In this document: piece by piece, positions 24,026-35,251 of the stretch | How the letters are laid out: each line of letters begins with the position of its first letter | Position numbering within the stretch: position 1 is the stretch's first letter | DNA from: Pochonia chlamydosporia 170 | Taxonomy: Eukaryota > Ascomycota > Sordariomycetes > Hypocreales > Clavicipitaceae | NCBI RefSeq assembly: GCF_001653235.2 | Contig: NW_019154043.1 | Span: 682,001 to 746,000 of the forward strand | Direction: 5' to 3' | DNA length: 64,000 nt | Notes under the pieces: model-generated | Seen by the model: only the letters and a program-made list of their open reading frames with translations | Databases searched by the model: none | Told to the model about the DNA's origin: nothing | Position numbers and translations under genes: made by a program

Positions 24026-25195
24026 ATGGCTAGCGCCTACGGCTCTCTACATACATGCAAACCGCCATCATCACAGGATGCAAAACCACCGGTTCTATAC
24101 ACGACCGAATCAGAACAAAATAGAAACAGGAGATCAGCATGGAAATTAATTAGAAATATTGTCATTGTTGCTCTAATGGTCATATGGGTAACGCATGGTA
24201 CATATTCGTTCGCACCAACCTTTCGGAAGTGCAACACACACAAAACGAAGCAGGAGACTCATGCTGCGAATGCGCAAATACCGAATCGAATGCACTATGT
24301 CAAACTCCTCGACAACCCCGGATCAGTTAATGAGTTGTCTTTCCATTTCATGGAATATCTCTCCGTTTATGCAGCTTGGTATTATTGGCGCCCAGACACG
24401 ATTTACTTACACACAAATGCTGTGCATGATACCATTTCGGGCGCAAGAGACGGATTTGCTGGGAAATGGGCAAAACTCATTCTTCAAATTCCCAATATTA
24501 AAATCCTACGAGTTACGGTACCTAGTGTTGCTGGCTACACGCTCTCACGGAACCTTCAAACCGAAGTTGTTGCCGCTGCGGCAGTTCGAGATCTCGGTGG
24601 CGTGTATTCAGCCTTTGATGTCCATGCACTGCAAGACATTCAGGCGTATCGCCATAGCGGCTTCCCCTCAGTTCTTGCTGCATCAGGCGATACGGGAGTC
24701 TCTCACGACTTCTTCATGTCGAAAAGGGATGCAATGCTGGTCACTGCCTGGGAGGACAGGCTAGAACAAGCCTATGCATTGGGAGCTGGTTCGATAGGGG
24801 AGACTATTTTACCAGGAGTTGTCGGTAGCATCATGAGAATTGCTCCACAAGAACTTCGACTCATGGACACGATGTCTTTTGTAACGGACCAGGACAATTC
24901 CACGATGTCGAACATGTTGTATCATGTGCCTGAGACAGGAGCAGAGGATTCGTCCAAGAAGCAGCCTGACTCTGGGAACCTCAAGCAGATTGAGTTTGAG
25001 TTTATTGATTGGTCGAATACTCATCTTGTACAACTGACAGATCCTCAAGACCGTAAATGGACGGGGAATAGGTCGGAGTACGTCACGCCTCGGCATATTC
25101 TCGATAGACGAAGCAATTTTGCTCGCGCTTTATATCCTATTGCCAAGATTTTACATGACAAGGGACTGTTGCAGTTGGATGAGGAGTTCTACTAA
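24026..25195 (+). CDS. Type II membrane glycosyltransferase (DXD/GT32-like)
   Basis: 389 residues from an ATG in good context (ACCATGG). The frame extends upstream only to a non-ATG codon. A cytosolic N terminus is followed by one hydrophobic segment at about residues 42-58 and then a lumenal catalytic region, the layout of Golgi glycosyltransferases. The block RDLGGVYSAFDVHALQD matches the fungal DXD sugar-transferase family (Gly_transf_sug, GT32-like), in which GGVY is normally followed by a DxD triad that binds Mn and nucleotide sugar. Here the first Asp is replaced: the triad reads Ala196-Phe-Asp198. Activity may therefore be altered or lost. Donor and acceptor are unknown. A potential N-glycosylation site (GNRSE) lies near the C terminus. 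Confidence 0.7.
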   Translation: MASAYGSLHTCKPPSSQDAKPPVLYTTESEQNRNRRSAWKLIRNIVIVALMVIWVTHGTYSFAPTFRKCNTHKTKQETHAANAQIPNRMHYVKLLDNPGSVNELSFHFMEYLSVYAAWYYWRPDTIYLHTNAVHDTISGARDGFAGKWAKLILQIPNIKILRVTVPSVAGYTLSRNLQTEVVAAAAVRDLGGVYSAFDVHALQDIQAYRHSGFPSVLAASGDTGVSHDFFMSKRDAMLVTAWEDRLEQAYALGAGSIGETILPGVVGSIMRIAPQELRLMDTMSFVTDQDNSTMSNMLYHVPETGAEDSSKKQPDSGNLKQIEFEFIDWSNTHLVQLTDPQDRKWTGNRSEYVTPRHILDRRSNFARALYPIAKILHDKGLLQLDEEFY

Positions 25196-25838
25196 TGGAA
25201 GCAGTAAATAGCAGGTAGTATAAGGTTGATTATAATCTATAACGCCCCAGGGCACTTTGTACACTATCAAGTGGATGCTTGTTCTGTTAAACAAGGTTCT
25301 TGGATTAAGGCGGTATTGATGTATATCCCAACTTGTTCCATCTTGTAAACGCCACTCACAACTTGGAAAATCTCTTGAACAAGCACGACTCGCGAGCACA
25401 TCGCAGAGCTCCGCGCACCAACTGGGCACATTTCGAGATCAGCATCTTGCATCTTACTGTCCATGTCAATCTGATGATCATCGACTAGGCATCCAATATT
25501 GATAAACGGCCGATCAGCCCTATCTCTATTCGGCAGCTGCCGAGGATGTCAGCGCCAAGCCCCAAACCACCAGGAAGAATCAGCCCATCAGCACCAAAAA
25601 TGTACAAACCAGCCAACAAAATAGCCCAATTGACGTCACTCGATCCTTCAAAACACCATGACGTTTAAATACTCAGGTCAACCCACTGCGCCACAGTTCG
25701 AAGTCGCAGATGCTCAAACGACTTGGGTATAAGGGTATCTAAGGTGCAACCGATCTTTGTTTCTGTTGATAAAGGCTTCGCAAGGTCAGAACTAACCCAT
25801 ATTTTGTTGATTGTGTAGCCTTTCCCCATCATCTCATC
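25196..25838. other. Intergenic region upstream of the GPI protein
   Basis: 3' flank of the glycosyltransferase gene, then the promoter of the next gene. A TTTAAATA stretch near 25665 could serve as its TATA element. No coding evidence. Confidence 0.4.
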
Positions 25839-26747
25839 ATGCGTGCTGCTTTACTACTCGCCATTCCCTTCGCCACTCTGGCTATGAGCCAGAACACAAG
25901 CGACCCGAACGCCTGCTGGCGCTCACAATATCCACACGGCACAAAATTCAACTCGACGGGATCAGCGCCCTTGACATTCTCACCATCTACCAACGACAAA
26001 GAGCCGTGGTATCTGAGTGTGGGATTCAACGACAGTCGTCCGGCAGGCGGAACTACCGAACCCTTGATCTCTGCCTTCGTCAGCGTCCCCGAGTCGTTTG
26101 TGGGAAGCAAAGAGGGCAATGAAACCAAGATTTGCGTGTATCGCTTTGCCGGCACAAACGCTACGTCTGATTTATCGTGCAAGCATGGGTTGAGCGATAA
26201 ATGCGCTCAATCTTTACGTAGCACGGTGCCGCCGCCAGGCCAATCCTGCCCATCATTTCTCTTTCCAAATGACTGTACGGGAAGTGGCTTCATGTTTACC
26301 TGTATGTGTGTTCCTCAATTCACTCGCTTTTGCTGAGTTCAAGTTCATGGCTGCTTCGTTGATAACTAACTATGTGTAGCAAACCCACTCAACTTCACAA
26401 GCACCAACTGCTCAACATCGTCCGGGCTGGGTGGTGTCGATCTACCACGCTCTTATCGAACCTATCCAACAGGCGGTGGCTGGTTTGGCCGGAGGGATTC
26501 GCCAGGATCGTATGATGTTTACGACTTGGCTGTACAGAATCCTATCCCCATCTTAATTACCAGATCATCGGGAGATAGCCACTCCAGTAATATTGCCCTG
26601 ATGTGCCTCGCTCCCAGCAATGTCACAGAAGGGAGTCGCGTGCCTGATAAGAACAGCTTTCCACCTTCAGCTGCAAATGGATTGAACATTGGGTCAGCAT
26701 CTATGACAGCGTTGGTACTCTCTTTCGTCGCTGTACTGTTAATATAG
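25839..26747 (+). CDS. Secreted, GPI-anchored cell-surface protein (hypothetical)
   Basis: Two exons (25839-26301 and 26380-26747; GTATGT donor, TGTGTAG acceptor, phase 1) give 276 residues. The N terminus (MRAALLLAIPFATLAMS) is a signal peptide. The mature part has many Asn-x-Ser/Thr sites and about ten cysteines, suggesting a disulfide-bonded extracellular domain. The C terminus is a hydrophobic tail (ALVLSFVAVLLI) after a small-residue stretch (NGLNIGSASM), the pattern of a GPI attachment signal. It probably sits on the plasma membrane or cell wall. I do not recognise the central domain. Confidence 0.75.
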
Positions 26748-27277
26748 AACCGGAACAGTTGGTATGATAGGCGTCCAAGTACCCTGGCGACATGCCCTAA
26801 TTATTTCGGCATGCAGGCTGTCCGGAGTTTGGAAGCGGAATCCGGGGTTTCGGTGGATACACAGATGGTAAATTACGAAACGTCACGCGATAGGCTGTTT
26901 GGAAGCTAGATCTCATCAGAAAGTGCAATTGTGATGGAGGAGTCTTCGCCCCGAATTACACTCCCGGACTTAGCAGTTTAGTCCGCTACGCCCACACCAA
27001 CGCAGTTCGCTGACACAATTTTTCTTATTGGTTCAATACAAGCCAAATGACCTAAATGGGAGACCCTAAAGTGCTGACGGATTTTTCTACTTGGATCTGG
27101 GCTTTTGGTACACATCCGGACTTGAGGTTGACAGTTGCGTACCCGCCTGACCTGAAAGGTATATAAAACGAGCATTCTAGAGGCTCCTTGGGCGATTTCT
27201 GTAGCAATAGGAACGAGATCTTTCTCAGTATACGCTTCCAGAATTACATCTACGAGTGATCCATGTATGCCCGCGCC
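26748..27277. other. Intergenic region
   Basis: 3' flank of the GPI-protein gene and promoter of the SDR gene. No supported gene; a minus-strand frame at 26978-27295 overlaps the SDR start and is not convincing. Confidence 0.45.
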
Positions 27278-28469
27278 ATGAGCTTTGGTTCGCAATCCAC
27301 GGCGACAGAAGTCGCAGTTGCCTTTGGGAAGTACATTCGAGGGAAGACAGGTATCAATTATCCATTTTCGTTCAACGATCCATATGTATTCTAATAAGTT
27401 CCTCAGTCCTCATGACAGGAGTCAGCCCCGAAAGCATCGGCGAAGCGACCGCGCACGCTATTGCTTCTCAGCAGCCTGCTCGACTCTTCCTAGCATCCCG
27501 CACGAGGTCAAACATTGATTCTGTCGCCAACAACATCCGAGCCAAGTTTCCAGCTACACCGCTGCATCCACTACTTCTAGACCTTTCCTCTCAAACTTCT
27601 GTTCGTCAAGCTGCCGCGGAATTCAATGCCTCAGCATCCAAGCTAGACATTCTTATCAACAACGCAGGGATCATGGCAGTTGCAGAGCGAACCCTATCAG
27701 TTGACGGAATTGAACTTCAATTCGCAACTAATCACATCGGACACTTTCTCTTTACAAATCTGATTCTAGACAAGATGCGTGTTGCAGCAAAAGAGAGCGA
27801 AATACGAGGTGCCACGAGAATAATTAATATCAGTAGCAATGGACATCGATTCTCTCCTGTGCGATTCAATGATTGGAACTTTGAGGGCAAAGATGTTCCC
27901 ATTGAGCAGCAACCTGACGTGGAGAAGCTCATGGGACGAATTGGATCTATTAACTGGACAAATGGGTATGAAAAGTTTGTGGCATACGGGCAATCGAAGA
28001 CCGCGAATATTTTGTTCTCACTGTATCTCAGAGAGAATCTTGGCAAAGGCGGCATTTTGTCATTCAGTGTGCATCCAGGGAGTAAGATCAGATTCCGGCT
28101 TCCCATGATCAGAACTGACGATGGCGCAGCAATTGGAACCAACCTGATTCGAAACATGTTTACGGACATCAAGAAGCAAGAGGCAGCTAAGCTTTCAATG
28201 AGGCCGGAGTCACTGGTCGGATCATACAAGAGCATCGATGGCGGAGCGTCAACGTCAATATTTGCGGCATTCGACCAGTGCGTGGATGGTACGCTAGGTT
28301 GTACATGAATAGATGATCTGATTTGCTGAACGTTCTCGCAGGCACAAGCAGCATATACCTTGAAGATTGTAGTGAAGCGACACCCGCACCTCACGCAAAC
28401 GATGTTACACTTGCGCATAAGTTGTGGACTTTGAGTGAGACCCTAGTCGGCCAGGAATTCACGTTGTAG
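27278..28469 (+). CDS. Short-chain dehydrogenase/reductase (retinol dehydrogenase-like)
   Basis: Three exons (27278-27350, 27407-28288, 28342-28469) join in phase to 360 residues. Exon 1 supplies the N terminus (MSFGSQSTATEVA, ending GKYIRGK). The Rossmann glycine motif reads TGVSPESIG, followed by NNAGIMA, the catalytic Ser in INISSNGH, and YxxxK in YGQSK. Exon 3 restores the family C-terminal segment (HKLWTLSETLVGQ) that would be missed by reading through the second intron to the stop at 28308. Family members are NAD(P)-dependent oxidoreductases of lipophilic alcohols, ketones or metabolites; the substrate is unknown. It is convergent with the epimerase-like gene, with 136 bp between the stops, and forms one edge of the 27-37 kb redox gene run. 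Confidence 0.87.
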
Positions 28470-28605
28470 GCTCGATATAACGAGATCTAGTATATTTCAA
28501 GGACGTAGATGAAAAGGTCATATAGGTAGTTGCTTGTATTCTACAATTTTGCGGAAGCAGGAGTGGCTGCGTGTGTCAGCTTTCCATACTCCTAGAAAGT
28601 TCAGC

Positions 28606-29855
28606 TCAATAATTACCACGGTTGTGCTCATCGGAAACAGTTCGCGCAATATCGTCTTCCAACGAAACTTCTCTCGGTTCCCAGCCTAGCAACTTCCTCG
28701 CTCTCGTCGCCTGTCCCCTTGCATTTGTACCAAATAGAACCTTGCCATGGGGAAGGGCGGTATCATACTCGTCTTTTCGCAGTTCCTCGACCTCATCCGT
28801 AGATGTTAGTCCCTGCTGTTTGGCTACAGCGGCAACCTTGGCAGAGATGTCGGCAAAAGCCTATCTCGTTAGCTCAACATACAAACTGAAGTCGAGGTAG
28901 GAATACTTACCAATTCGCCAACTCCAGTGAGGTAGAGAGCATTCTGGCCCCAAAGACCCCCGTCATTACGACCAAGGGCAGCCGCCTCGGCAAGTCCAGC
29001 AAAAATCCTTCCAACATCTTTTACATGAACATTGCCCCAACGACTCTCCCCCGAGCCGATTTTGACTCCGTGTCCGCGCTTGATGGTTGCAGACGCTAGT
29101 GACGGTATTTGAATGCTGCGCTGATTGAGAGGGCCTTCTGCAAGTCCGTAGATAATTGGAGGGAACACTAATGCTGTCTTGATATCGGCTGTGTTCGATA
29201 CAGTATCCAAAATATAATTGTCTACGGCTCGAGCTGGATGTTTTCGAATGACGGATTGGATGTCAGCTACGCCAGCGTAGTCGTCGAAGATGGTTTGCGA
29301 GGCGGATCCTGGGACGAAGGATGAAGAGGCAAGTTCTCCTGCAGCCAAAGCACTAGCCCCTGATACTTGAATCCAATATGCTATGGTGTCCGTTTGTGAG
29401 CTGTGAGTTCTTTATGGTTACTAGACCGAGACAAGCTTACCAGGTGAGTTGGACTGTTTGTTGGAGAGTCCTTGATGGATAGCTTTTACACTACTGAGAT
29501 GGCCAGTGGCAGCCAAGTCTGCGTAAAGTTAACTCTTAGTCCCCGTTAAGCGCTTCTTTTGGGATTCACTGCCACTTACGCAAAACAATTGATGCATCAG
29601 TTGCTTCTTTTGTCAACAAGTCGCTGTTGTCAAGGTCCCCGATCACAGTACGAACACTCGGGAATGCCTTCTCAATAACTGAGGCTTTGGTTGGGTCTCT
29701 AACCAAAGCACTAATAGAGAATTTAATCTGACTGCGAGAAAGCTCACGCAGAACCTGGCCACCGATATAGCCAGATGCACCTGTTCTAATAGTTTCATGT
29801 TAGCCATTTGTGTGGCGCTACCCTGAAGAACCACTTACAAAAATACTTTGGCCAT
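28606..29855 (-). CDS. Extended/atypical SDR, NAD(P)-dependent epimerase-like
   Basis: Five exons (29855-29839, 29785-29580, 29518-29441, 29380-28911, 28860-28606) all join in phase, giving 341 residues. Exon 1 is only 17 bases. The first join creates the N-terminal nucleotide-binding motif MAKVFLTGASGYIGGQVL, typical of NAD-dependent epimerase/dehydratase and NmrA-like proteins. Later segments include HLAATGHL, VSGASALAAGE, and a YGLAEGP region near the usual catalytic zone. The classic YxxxK is not obvious, so this may be an atypical family member. It is probably a cytosolic reductase or epimerase. It is divergent from the Zn2Cys6 gene, with about 320 bp of shared promoter, which makes it a plausible target of that regulator (inference). 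Confidence 0.82.
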
Positions 29856-30177
29856 TGTTGTGGATTAGGACGGATTAAAACAAGCTATCAAGACGGAATA
29901 AACTGCTGCCAATCGCTTCCTGTAAAGACACATACATGATCTTCGTATTTATATGTTTGCGCCCAACGCGGCCGTTTCCTTGATACTTACCAAAGCAGAA
30001 TGTTGGTCGACACATGTTACGTAGTTGCCATGTTTCTATTGGCCATCGGTCGGTCCGACCCCACAAAAACCGCGGAAAACTGCCTTTTCTGCAACAACTT
30101 CAGTAAGCAAAGGGATCATCTGGTTATGTTCACCTTCTACGACATCACACGTTGCCTGCGTCTCTGTAAAGTTGACA
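29856..30177. promoter_or_regulatory. Divergent promoter, epimerase-like gene and Zn2Cys6 gene
   Basis: A 322-bp non-coding interval between two divergent ATGs. It contains CGG-type triplets near 30046-30075 (CGGTCGGTCCGACC is a palindrome-like stretch), the kind of half-sites Zn2Cys6 proteins bind. Binding is inferred only. Confidence 0.4.
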
Positions 30178-32400
30178 ATGACAAATAGTGGCGTTCGTAA
30201 GCGAACCTTTACGGGTTGCATTACTTGCCGACAACGACGATCAAAATGTGATGAGAAACGACCAGTTTGCAGCTCATGTTCCACACTTGGGATCAAGTGC
30301 CAGGGATATGAGCCGAAGCTGGTTTGGGTGACCGATGGGAGGGAGTATTCGCAAGAGAGACAGAGTCATCGGGGAGCAGTTTATCGATATCCCTTGTTCT
30401 CTGGTATGTGACAAAGCATCATCTTATGATTGCATTTGCTAATTGTGTCTTAGAATCCCGTCGACAGGCTCTGGTGTCGAAGCTGACGAAGAGCCTGGGA
30501 AGGCAAAGCCTGACGAAAGCCATCAATGACGTGGATGAGTGGGATGGTCCTGATGAATCGGACAATGCAGACTCCTCACTAACTCGCGGCCCATTCAGTG
30601 TCTTTGCGATGAGTCAAGAGGCTTGCTCAAAGAATACACCATCATGCAGCTCTACTGTTGAGACCAGTTCATCAGAATCAGTTCAATCTCATGTCAACAA
30701 ACCAGACGACAGTCACACTGCGGCAGATGTGCGATTATTGCCTAGTCATGATTGGAAGCTTTCATTCGATCAGGACCTTGAGGGATTGCTGGATGAACAC
30801 ATTGGTGGAACAAACGATACAGCATCGATGCTCACACTCTCTCCTCATAAAGCCTCGCTTGACTTCTACAACGCCGATTTTGCGTCAATGTTTCCGCCAG
30901 GTAGCCCAAAGCTATTCATGCAAGGACCTTCACCAGAACTATGGGATTACTATTCGTCTAACTTGAGCGTTCCATTCTCACCGTCCTCCCTGGCGCTGGA
31001 CCAGGCGTCTGATGTCGATGGGCTACTTTCACAAATGGAACCACTCCTCCGCCACTACAAAGAACGGGTCCTAGAACCAGCTGCAGAGATACGGCAATGG
31101 AGAAGATCCCCTTGGCAAATTCTCTTTTGGCCATGCGCGCTAGAGACATACGGGGAGATGAAGCTGTGGAACACTGCACCGCATGCTCGGTCAGCCGTGC
31201 TGCACGCCATTCTGGCAAACAGCGCTTTCCATTTACACACCACTGAGCAGTCAGACGGCAAATGGCATGATTTCGGCATGAAGTATCAGAATAAAGCCAA
31301 AAAGTTGCTCTTTCAAGCATTGCAAGACGAGATCTTGGGCGTGGCCAAGGCGAAATACAAGGAACTTCTCATGGCAATATTAAGCGTTGCCATGGTCTCA
31401 GTAAGCTGAATTTAAATACTATACTTCCTGGGCGTACGCTAACATACTCAAGTTGTTCGCCAAACCCGAAGCCTTCAAGGGATATCTTCTGGCTGCGGAA
31501 TACGTCATTCGACACCGTGGACTGAACAAGCAGCATTCCGTGAAAGCAAGGACCCTCCAGCACATGTATACTCACCTGCGCATCTTGACTGAAGGCACAT
31601 GCACTTTTGCAGACTGTGTCAACGAGTTCGCTGGCTTGAACCACAACGCAGTAGCCCCGGCAGTACTTCCAAAGTTCGAGATTGTTGACAATTTGCACAC
31701 AAACCAGCTCAATCCAAGTGCAAGCGGACCTAGTCATGATATCCACTTCAGAGCACAGAGACAACATGAAGATATCCTCTACTCATCCATATACGGAGTA
31801 CCCGAATCCCTCATGGGCCTCTTATCACGAATAGTAGCATGCGCCAACGAGAAAGACAAGGCCACGACAGGCTCGTCAGAAAATGTGGCCATTTCACCGT
31901 CCCTGCAGAAACACCTCCAAACGCTTGAACTTGAAATGTGGTCATGGAATGTTCCAATAGGACCTGTGAGACCTCATTCCGGAGAACACACCCTGTACAC
32001 CTTTGAGGAAAGAAACAGCACTGTCGATACAACCCTATCGCGTGCCATGCATCAAGCCGTCATCATCTACTTCTACAGAAGAGTATACGACACCGACGCA
32101 ATGGTCCTTCAGGAGCAAGTCAGAAAATGCCTCGACGACTTGGAACCTTGTATGGGCCAGAAAGCCGGCGACCAGGACTTTGCAACTTCCATTGCTTGGG
32201 CGACGTACATTGCGGCTTGTGGTGCGGTTACGCCTGATTTGCGACAACGGGCGCTGGGGTACTTGGACAAGATTGATAGTCATGGCGTCATGTTGACTCC
32301 GAAACCTGTCGCGCAGATTTCTAGGTTTTGGCAGCGCAGGTTGGAAAGGGGGCTGTTTTCTCCGGGTGAGCACGGTATTCCAGTGGGCACAGCTGCCTGA
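30178..32400 (+). CDS. Zn2Cys6 transcription factor with Fungal_trans_2 domain
   Basis: Three exons (30178-30403, 30454-31400, 31453-32400; introns 50 and 52 bp) give 706 residues. The zinc cluster has cysteines 14, 17, 24, 30, 33 and 40 with canonical spacing (GCITCRQRRSKCDEKRP), followed by GYEPKLVWV. That arrangement is typical of ARGRII/Arg81-like and other Fungal_trans_2 (PF11951) regulators. The C-terminal two-thirds matches the helical regulatory domain, with SAVLHAILANSAFHL and LFAKPEAFKGYLLAAEYVI. A Ser/Thr-rich acidic region lies between. The ATG at 30178 was chosen because the frame upstream has only a TTG. Likely a local regulator of its divergent and convergent redox and transport neighbours. 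Confidence 0.85.
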
Positions 32401-32544
32401 TAACCGGACTAGCCTTGACATAAAATTCCAAGCTTTTATGTATGTTCAATCTATGACATGGTCTATATGTGAAATTATAACATCCAAAAGCAGTGTCCTT
32501 GCAAACGCCTTTATATGCACGTGGATATCGTCGTCATCATAGCT

Positions 32545-34565
32545 CTAATCACCACCTTCCTCAAGCTCGTCAATATCATCCTTGTCAATGAGCTCGCTAT
32601 CTGCAGCTGGAAAGTTGGAGAAAAGCAACACTCCCATGCCAATAACCGCAATGGCCTGCCAATGTTAGACTTTAGACTTTCCAGTAACACGAAATGGAGT
32701 ATAACGTACCGCATTACAAAAGAAGGTGAGATAAGCGTGTCCAATCTCAGCAAAAGCAGCAAACACAAACCCAAACAAGCCCTGTGTAGCCAATCTTGCC
32801 ACATTTTCCACCAGAGTCACCGCGTTAAGCGCATCAGCCCGCTGCGAGTCGGTGCACATTTCCGTGATGACGCCTTTCGCGGCCGGCGCGGACCCAGAGC
32901 CAAAAGGAAGCAAAAAGGCAGCTTGGATAACTCAGTACAAAACAAAGTCTTCTGGATACGGGGGAGAACTTACCAAGGTATATGTGCCAGCGCTGAGTGG
33001 CGAAAGCCGCAACTGTAGTCAGCGCCCCGTCCACGACAAGGCTCCATCGCAAGAAGATGAGGTCGAATTTTGAAGCTTCGCGGTCGTTTTCAACCTTGGA
33101 CAACTGTACCGGCTCCTCATCTGCCTGCTGGCCGACTGTTGCATCAAATTCGCCAGGGTTGGTGGGAATGTAGCCCGGTTGAGTTGCAGCATTCCCATTC
33201 TGCGCGGATGTGTGAGAATCTCTGGCGCCTTTTCGTGTTATCCATCGCCGCCCCCAGGAGATGATGGGAGGGAACATAAAGAGAAGGAAAATGCTTCTCA
33301 TGAATGCAAACTCAGCCATGAGCCAGCCATTATCCGCTTGGTTGAAGCTGAATTCAGCGGTGGCATACATCTGGATGAGAAGTGGCGCATATCCAGTTGC
33401 AAGCTAGCAAATTAGTATTCGAAGTCATGCTGAATAAAAGAGGATTGAACGTACCACGCCAAGGAATATACCGGCACACAGGAAAATAACGCCAAAATGC
33501 TTCGTGATCGTGCCGTTGCTGCGCCGCAGACGCTGGGGAATCATGATTCGAAGCGGCGCGAGGAACCCGCCCGCTTGTTTCTGACCAGGTTTCGATGCAC
33601 TGGACATTGATTCGGGCGAAATGTAGGGCAAGAAAAAGTAGGCATATGCACAGGAGACGAGGAACGACACGAAAGCGACGTCGAAAGGCGCTCGGATGTC
33701 AATTGCATCGCCAATCATTCCTCCGGCTGTAGATGGTTAGTTGGGCCGATATTCATGCATGGATGGTCACAACGCACTTAAATATCCGATGCCTTGTCCA
33801 AGCATAATTGCTCCTTGTAACATGCCGAACACGGCTGTTCTTCTCATGGGCTCGACAACCTCGCCGGCGATGATGTTTACCACAAGGCTGTGCAGAGTCA
33901 GTGTATGCCTTTGTATTTACATTACACCAGCTTGAGCAATGACTTACATGTAGCCTGCTGGCCCTCCGAGAATAGTAATCAATTGAGTTGCCTGAATAAT
34001 CATCATGCCTGTCCTCCTCCCCGCTATTACGCCAAGGATCTGAGTGAGGACGCGAATGGCCGGAATAAAGGTCTGCATCATGAGTGCCAGTCTTGGGCCA
34101 AACTTCTTGGATACCCAACCCGTAATAAAGAGGTTAAACGTCCCTACCGAGTCGAATTAATAACCTTTGCAAGCAAGCCGGGTTGTTAATCCTACCACAA
34201 AAAGTTGTGCTCATGCCCAGAATACTGAACTGTGTGGCTGTTCCCGCCGCAATCTCATTCCGGCTGCATCGATCTCCAGGTCCTTCGAATGGGGGATGAG
34301 TATCGTAAAAGACATCGCACTCCATGAGATGGAATACATAAAAGAGCCTATGGTTCAATGTTGAGTCAACACTCGTGTCGCCTACCGGGATAGAATTGTT
34401 CACTCACGGTACTTGAGTATAACTGAACGACAGAGTAATCAGAAATCCAGCAAACAGAATCCGATTCTCCACATTGAATAGCCGTTGCACCCATGAGGAT
34501 TTGGTGGCGACTCCGCTGCTGCTCCTCTCACGAGCAATGAGCGGTGTTGTTTCGTCGGTCGTCAT
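32545..34565 (-). CDS. MFS transporter, SLC46/folate-transporter-like fungal family
   Basis: Eight exons (34565-34408, 34347-34196, 34143-33948, 33887-33778, 33726-33455, 33403-32974, 32930-32710, 32655-32545) join in phase to 549 residues. The polar N terminus (MTTDETTPLIARE) precedes the first membrane helix. Exon 2 encodes a conserved extracellular loop with YVFHLMECDVFYDTHPP, GDRCSR and then AAGTA. That loop is typical of fungal MFS proteins related to SLC46A/proton-coupled folate transporters. Further helices and the cytosolic motif KKFGPR between helices 2 and 3 follow, and the tail is acidic. It is predicted to be a plasma-membrane proton symporter or efflux pump; the substrate is unknown. 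It is convergent with the regulator and next to the FAD oxidoreductase, suggesting shared substrate handling. Introns are 51-78 bp. Confidence 0.85.
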
Positions 34566-35251
34566 GACTGGCAACTCGACATTGAAAGCAGGGGTATCAT
34601 CAACGACAAGAACAAGACTACAAGAACACAAGTCAAAGCTTTTGACGAGCGGAAATATCTCGATGGAGGTTGAGTTGATGAGGAAGCGGACGGGTTCGAT
34701 TAACCCGCGGAGCGAAGGAAGAGGACTGATCACGGCCCCATAATTCGCAATTCCCCGCGGGACCGGGACCGACGTCGGATGTGAATGTTCAAAGGTTAGT
34801 TGCTTTCAGTGGATACTACGGCAACTTGTTCCGCTGTGGTTGTGTGGTGGAGGGTTGCCGGGGATAGTAGCTGGGAATAGGTTGAAACGACGAAAAACAC
34901 GAAACATGTTAAACGACTCTATCAAAGTTCTCATCCTATCATTTTGCTTCATCTTTGCCTCTAATTGGAACGCCATGTTGTTGGTCAAATGTGCGAAAAC
35001 AGGGAGGTTAATGACTGACTGGGCAAGAAAACCCATCATACTCGAGCCAAATTGCTAAACTTATTATGTGCTTGTTAACCCTACAAACAAGTCTTTCCTG
35101 CTGTCAAAACGACTGATATACGAACAACACGCCGCATCATCAATTCAATCTCAAAAGGTAACTCTGTCTACCTGCTGCCAACTAAGCGACTATATACAGA
35201 TAACCGCTAAAAAGGGAAGATAGTCCATGCAAAAAAGCCCTACACAGCAGG
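34566..35251. other. MFS promoter and 3' flank of the oxidoreductase
   Basis: 686 bp between two genes on the same strand. No coding evidence. Open frames upstream of the MFS ATG reach only GTG and are not supported. Confidence 0.5.

Noticed and set aside
28289..28308. Early stop of the SDR at 28308
   Set aside because: A GT-AG intron (28289-28341) removes it and restores the normal SDR C terminus, so the longer model is preferred.
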